Source: Bacteroidales bacterium
GTDB lineage: Bacteria > Bacteroidota > Bacteroidia > Bacteroidales > Muribaculaceae
DNA: 14,464 nt
NCBI GenBank assembly: GCA_030526455.1
Contig: JAUNCU010000062.1
Location: 1 to 14,464, forward strand
Direction: 5' to 3'
Positions within the stretch are counted from its first letter, which is position 1, and each line of letters opens with the position of its first letter. Position numbers and translations under genes: made by a program. This document shows, one piece after another, positions 12,491 to 14,464 of the stretch. The notes beneath the pieces are model-generated. The model was not told the DNA's origin, did no database searches, and worked only from the letters and a program-made list of their open reading frames with translations.

Positions 12491-13381
12491 TCACTTCTTC
12501 ACTGGCTCGAGGTGGAGCATGATGTGGGTGCCGGCGCCGAATTCAGCTCGCAGTGCCTGCTCGATGGCGGTGGCGTGGTGGTGCGACTCTTCGAGGGTGA
12601 TGTGTCCGGGGAGGCGCAGGTGCATCTCTATGGCGATGATGCTGCCTATGCGGCGGGTGCGCAGGTGGTGGATATCGGTCACCAGCGGGTCGGCATACAC
12701 GATAGATTCTATCTTATCTTCCGTTTCCTTAGGCAGACTCTCTTCTAGCAGTTCGCCCGATGCCTGGCGCAGCAGTTGCAGTGCGGCGATGAAAATCATC
12801 ACGCTCACCACTACCGATGCGATAGGGTCGAGCACCGCCCAGTCGGCTCCCAGCGCCACAGCGCCGCCAATGCCCACGGCTGTGCCTATCGATGAGAAGG
12901 CGTCGCTGCGATGGTGCCACGCGTTGGCCTCCAGGGCTGGGGAATCCACCGCTTTCGCCACCTTTTTGGTGATGCGAAACACCCATTCCTTGAGCGCGAT
13001 GCTCAGCAATGCCGCCACCAGGGCGATCACGCCGGGAGACTCCAGCGGCTCGCCTTGGGCAAACTGGATGATTTTCTCCACGCCGTTCCAGCCCAGCATC
13101 ACCGCCACCACGCCCAGGGCGATGCCTATGATTGAGGTGGCAATGGTTTCATATTTGCCGTGGCCGTAATCGTGGTCGGCATCGGCGGGCTTACTGCTGA
13201 GTTTCACGAAGGCAATCACCACCACATCGGTGATAAAGTCGCTGAGCGAATGCACGGCGTCGGCAATCATGGCGGCAGAATTGCCCAGAATGCCGGCCAC
13301 AAACTTCCCCACCAGCAGCACCATGTTCACGATGCTGCCCGTGAGCGTTACGCGGTAGATTTTCTTTTCTCTCGATTCCAT
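12491..13381 (-). CDS. Cation diffusion facilitator (CDF) family metal transporter
   Basis: 296 residues with six predicted membrane segments (about 11-33, 36-60, 79-102, 116-136, 162-178, 183-205) and a cytoplasmic C-terminal domain ending at HIMLHLEPVKK. The metal site is HxxxD in both helices: DAVHSLSD (His44, Asp48) in segment 2 and WHHRSD (His156, Asp160) in segment 5. An HD-HD site is linked in the CDF family to zinc preference, whereas E. coli FieF has DD-HD. HDYGHGK (70-76) is the usual loop motif. It exports divalent cations in exchange for protons. The gene starts 3 bases after the lactonase stop, so they form one operon. I have no gene symbol to offer with certainty. Confidence 0.93.
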   Translation of the reverse strand: MESREKKIYRVTLTGSIVNMVLLVGKFVAGILGNSAAMIADAVHSLSDFITDVVVIAFVKLSSKPADADHDYGHGKYETIATSIIGIALGVVAVMLGWNGVEKIIQFAQGEPLESPGVIALVAALLSIALKEWVFRITKKVAKAVDSPALEANAWHHRSDAFSSIGTAVGIGGAVALGADWAVLDPIASVVVSVMIFIAALQLLRQASGELLEESLPKETEDKIESIVYADPLVTDIHHLRTRRIGSIIAIEMHLRLPGHITLEESHHHATAIEQALRAEFGAGTHIMLHLEPVKK

Positions 13382-13384
13382 TGG

Positions 13385-14419
13385 TTAGGGTAAAAATTGA
13401 ATGCACACAGGCTTCGCCACAGCGATAGGGTGGTGGGCGTTTTTGAGTGTGCCGTCGGTGGCGTTGATGCGAAATATCTCAATGCTGTCGCTGTCGCGGC
13501 AGGCGCACAGCAGCAGCGTGCCGTCGGGCGTGATGTTGAAGTGGCGAGGATGCAGGCCTGTGGGCGTGTAGGCCACTTGGGTGAGGCGGCCATCGTCGCC
13601 TATGTGATACACGGCAATGCCGTCGCGCTGGCGGCGCACGCTGGCGTAGAGCCATTTCCCATTGGGGTGCACCATGATGTGGGCCGAGGCATGAGCGGGT
13701 TCAGGAGCGGCCTTGAGGGCCTGCAGGAAGGTGAAGTTTCCGTTTTCGTAGGCGAATGCCAGCACTTCGTCGCTCAATTCGGTGATGAGGTAGGCATAGC
13801 GGCCGCAGTGGCTGAAGCACAGGTGTCGCGGCCCGGTTTCGGGAGGCACCGATGTTTTGCCGTAGCGCAGCAGGCGAGCGGTGCCGTCTTCATTATGCAC
13901 GATTTTGAGCATGTGGATGCAGTCGCCGCCCAGGTCTACAGCGGCGAGATACTCCCCGTCGGGCGTGAGGGCGCAAAAGTGGATGTGGCTGCTCTGCTGG
14001 CGGGGCGACGGGCCGCACTCGTGGAAATCGACCGTCTGGGCCACCTGTCCCAAATAATTACACACGGGGTCCACGTCGTGCAGTTGCACCGTGCCGCTGG
14101 TGTAGTTGGCCGTGCAGAGCGTTTGCTTGCTGAGCCACATGATGTGGCAAGGGTCGCCGCCAGTGAACACGCTTTCCAGCGTTCCGCTATACATTCCACC
14201 CAGCGCGAGGTGGTGCACCATCGACCATTCACCATTTTCGCCCACGGCATAATAGTGCTCTCCCGTAGGGTCGGTGGTGAAGAAACTGGGATTTTCCATC
14301 ATGTATTTACCGGTGCACTCAGCCTCGAGCGTGCTGGCATCGAGCACAAAAGAGAGCACACCATCACCGCCGAGCGTCGTATAGGTGCCCACGGAAAAGC
14401 GTATGAGATGAGAGTTCAT
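13385..14419 (-). CDS. Lactonase-family beta-propeller protein (6-phosphogluconolactonase-like)
   Basis: 344 residues from the ATG at 14419 (MNSHLIRFSVGTYT). The sequence repeats a beta-propeller pattern such as DPTGEHYYAVGE, TPDGEYLAAVDLGGDCI, SHCGRYAYLITELSDEV, HPNGKWLYASVRRQRDGIAVY and TPDGTLLLCACRDSDSIEIF, with GPRHLCF and HPRHFNI between blades. This matches the lactonase family (PF10282), which includes E. coli Pgl, the pentose phosphate pathway 6-phosphogluconolactonase. Many members have other or unknown substrates, so the reaction is not certain. There is no signal peptide, so it acts in the cytoplasm. An upstream in-frame ATG at 14452 would add 11 residues, read through a C9 tract; I prefer 14419 because it matches family N-termini. 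It is first in an operon with the CDF gene. No promoter is visible within the 45 bases left. Confidence 0.9.
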   Translation of the reverse strand: MNSHLIRFSVGTYTTLGGDGVLSFVLDASTLEAECTGKYMMENPSFFTTDPTGEHYYAVGENGEWSMVHHLALGGMYSGTLESVFTGGDPCHIMWLSKQTLCTANYTSGTVQLHDVDPVCNYLGQVAQTVDFHECGPSPRQQSSHIHFCALTPDGEYLAAVDLGGDCIHMLKIVHNEDGTARLLRYGKTSVPPETGPRHLCFSHCGRYAYLITELSDEVLAFAYENGNFTFLQALKAAPEPAHASAHIMVHPNGKWLYASVRRQRDGIAVYHIGDDGRLTQVAYTPTGLHPRHFNITPDGTLLLCACRDSDSIEIFRINATDGTLKNAHHPIAVAKPVCIQFLP

Positions 14420-14423
14420 AGTA

Positions 14424-14442
14424 GGGGAGGGTAGGGGGGGGG
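14424..14442. repeat. G-tract upstream of the lactonase start
   Basis: On the plus strand three G-runs lie close together: GGGG (14424-14427), GGG (14429-14431) and G9 (14434-14442). On the lactonase mRNA this is a C-rich leader, just 5' of the chosen start. It could fold as a G-quadruplex on the template strand, or slip and change length. The alternative ATG at 14452 lies upstream of it. Confidence 0.5.
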
Positions 14443-14464
14443 AATTAGACATCGCTGAAGAAAC

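Noticed and set aside
12519..13169. A 216-codon plus-strand frame across the CDF gene
   Set aside because: It is a shadow of the CDF transporter, whose six membrane segments and metal-site motifs are clear.
13397..14434. A 345-codon open frame on the plus strand opposite the lactonase gene
   Set aside because: It is antisense to a gene with clear beta-propeller repeats, has no promoter or family match, and its length follows from the GC-rich codons of the real gene.
1..14464. CRISPR array, insertion sequence or prophage
   Set aside because: The only repeats are pairs (R1, R2, 19-base), not regularly spaced arrays, and no transposase, integrase or phage structural gene is present.

Overview
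The window looks like accessory chromosome from a member of the Bacteroidales. Almost every gene start is preceded by the Bacteroidetes promoter signature (TTTG or a close variant, 19-21 bases, then TAnnTTTG) rather than a sigma-70 promoter. The gene content also fits: a DUF4369 lipoprotein, a BspA-like leucine-rich repeat protein with a dockerin-like tail, a DUF3791/DUF3990 pair, and ATPase-nuclease genes. I cannot place it below order level; Muribaculaceae- or Prevotella-like is a guess.

Layout. Bases 1-283 hold no gene, only short palindromes. A tRNA-Tyr(GUA) with its own promoter and terminator reads leftward (284-366). To its right, reading rightward, come a lipoprotein with a thioredoxin-like fold that has lost its CxxC (520-1533), ATPase A (1655-2968, no conventional start codon) and ATPase B (3144-4562). 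Both ATPases carry a C-terminal nuclease-like domain. An identical 65-base hairpin repeat (R1) lies just 3' of each of these two genes, so it brackets ATPase B. A 606-base gene-free stretch with small palindromes follows, then the BspA-like surface protein (5169-6608). Next is a HipB/HipA toxin-antitoxin operon (6723-8323) with a palindromic operator on its promoter, then the housekeeping-type YifB/ComM ATPase (8411-9949).

ATPase C (10113-11246) has no nuclease domain but shares its promoter and leader layout with ATPase A. After it comes a tightly overlapping three-gene cassette: DUF3791, a DUF3990 ADP-ribosyltransferase-like protein, and a small acidic protein (11423-12353). This cassette is bracketed by a second direct repeat (R2). 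The right end is a leftward operon: a lactonase-family beta-propeller protein followed, after 3 bases, by a cation diffusion facilitator transporter (14419 down to 12491).

How the genes fit together. HipBA and the DUF3791/DUF3990 cassette are toxin-antitoxin-like. The three P-loop ATPases belong to the ATPase_2/DUF234-type families that are abundant and poorly understood in Bacteroidales. Two of these modules (ATPase B and the DUF3990 cassette) are bracketed by unrelated direct repeats, which suggests gain or loss by repeat-mediated exchange. No integrase, transposase, CRISPR array or recognisable known defence operon is present. The most unusual items are the R1 hairpin, the ATG-less ATPase A, the leader shared by ATPases A and C, and the three-gene DUF3990 cassette.
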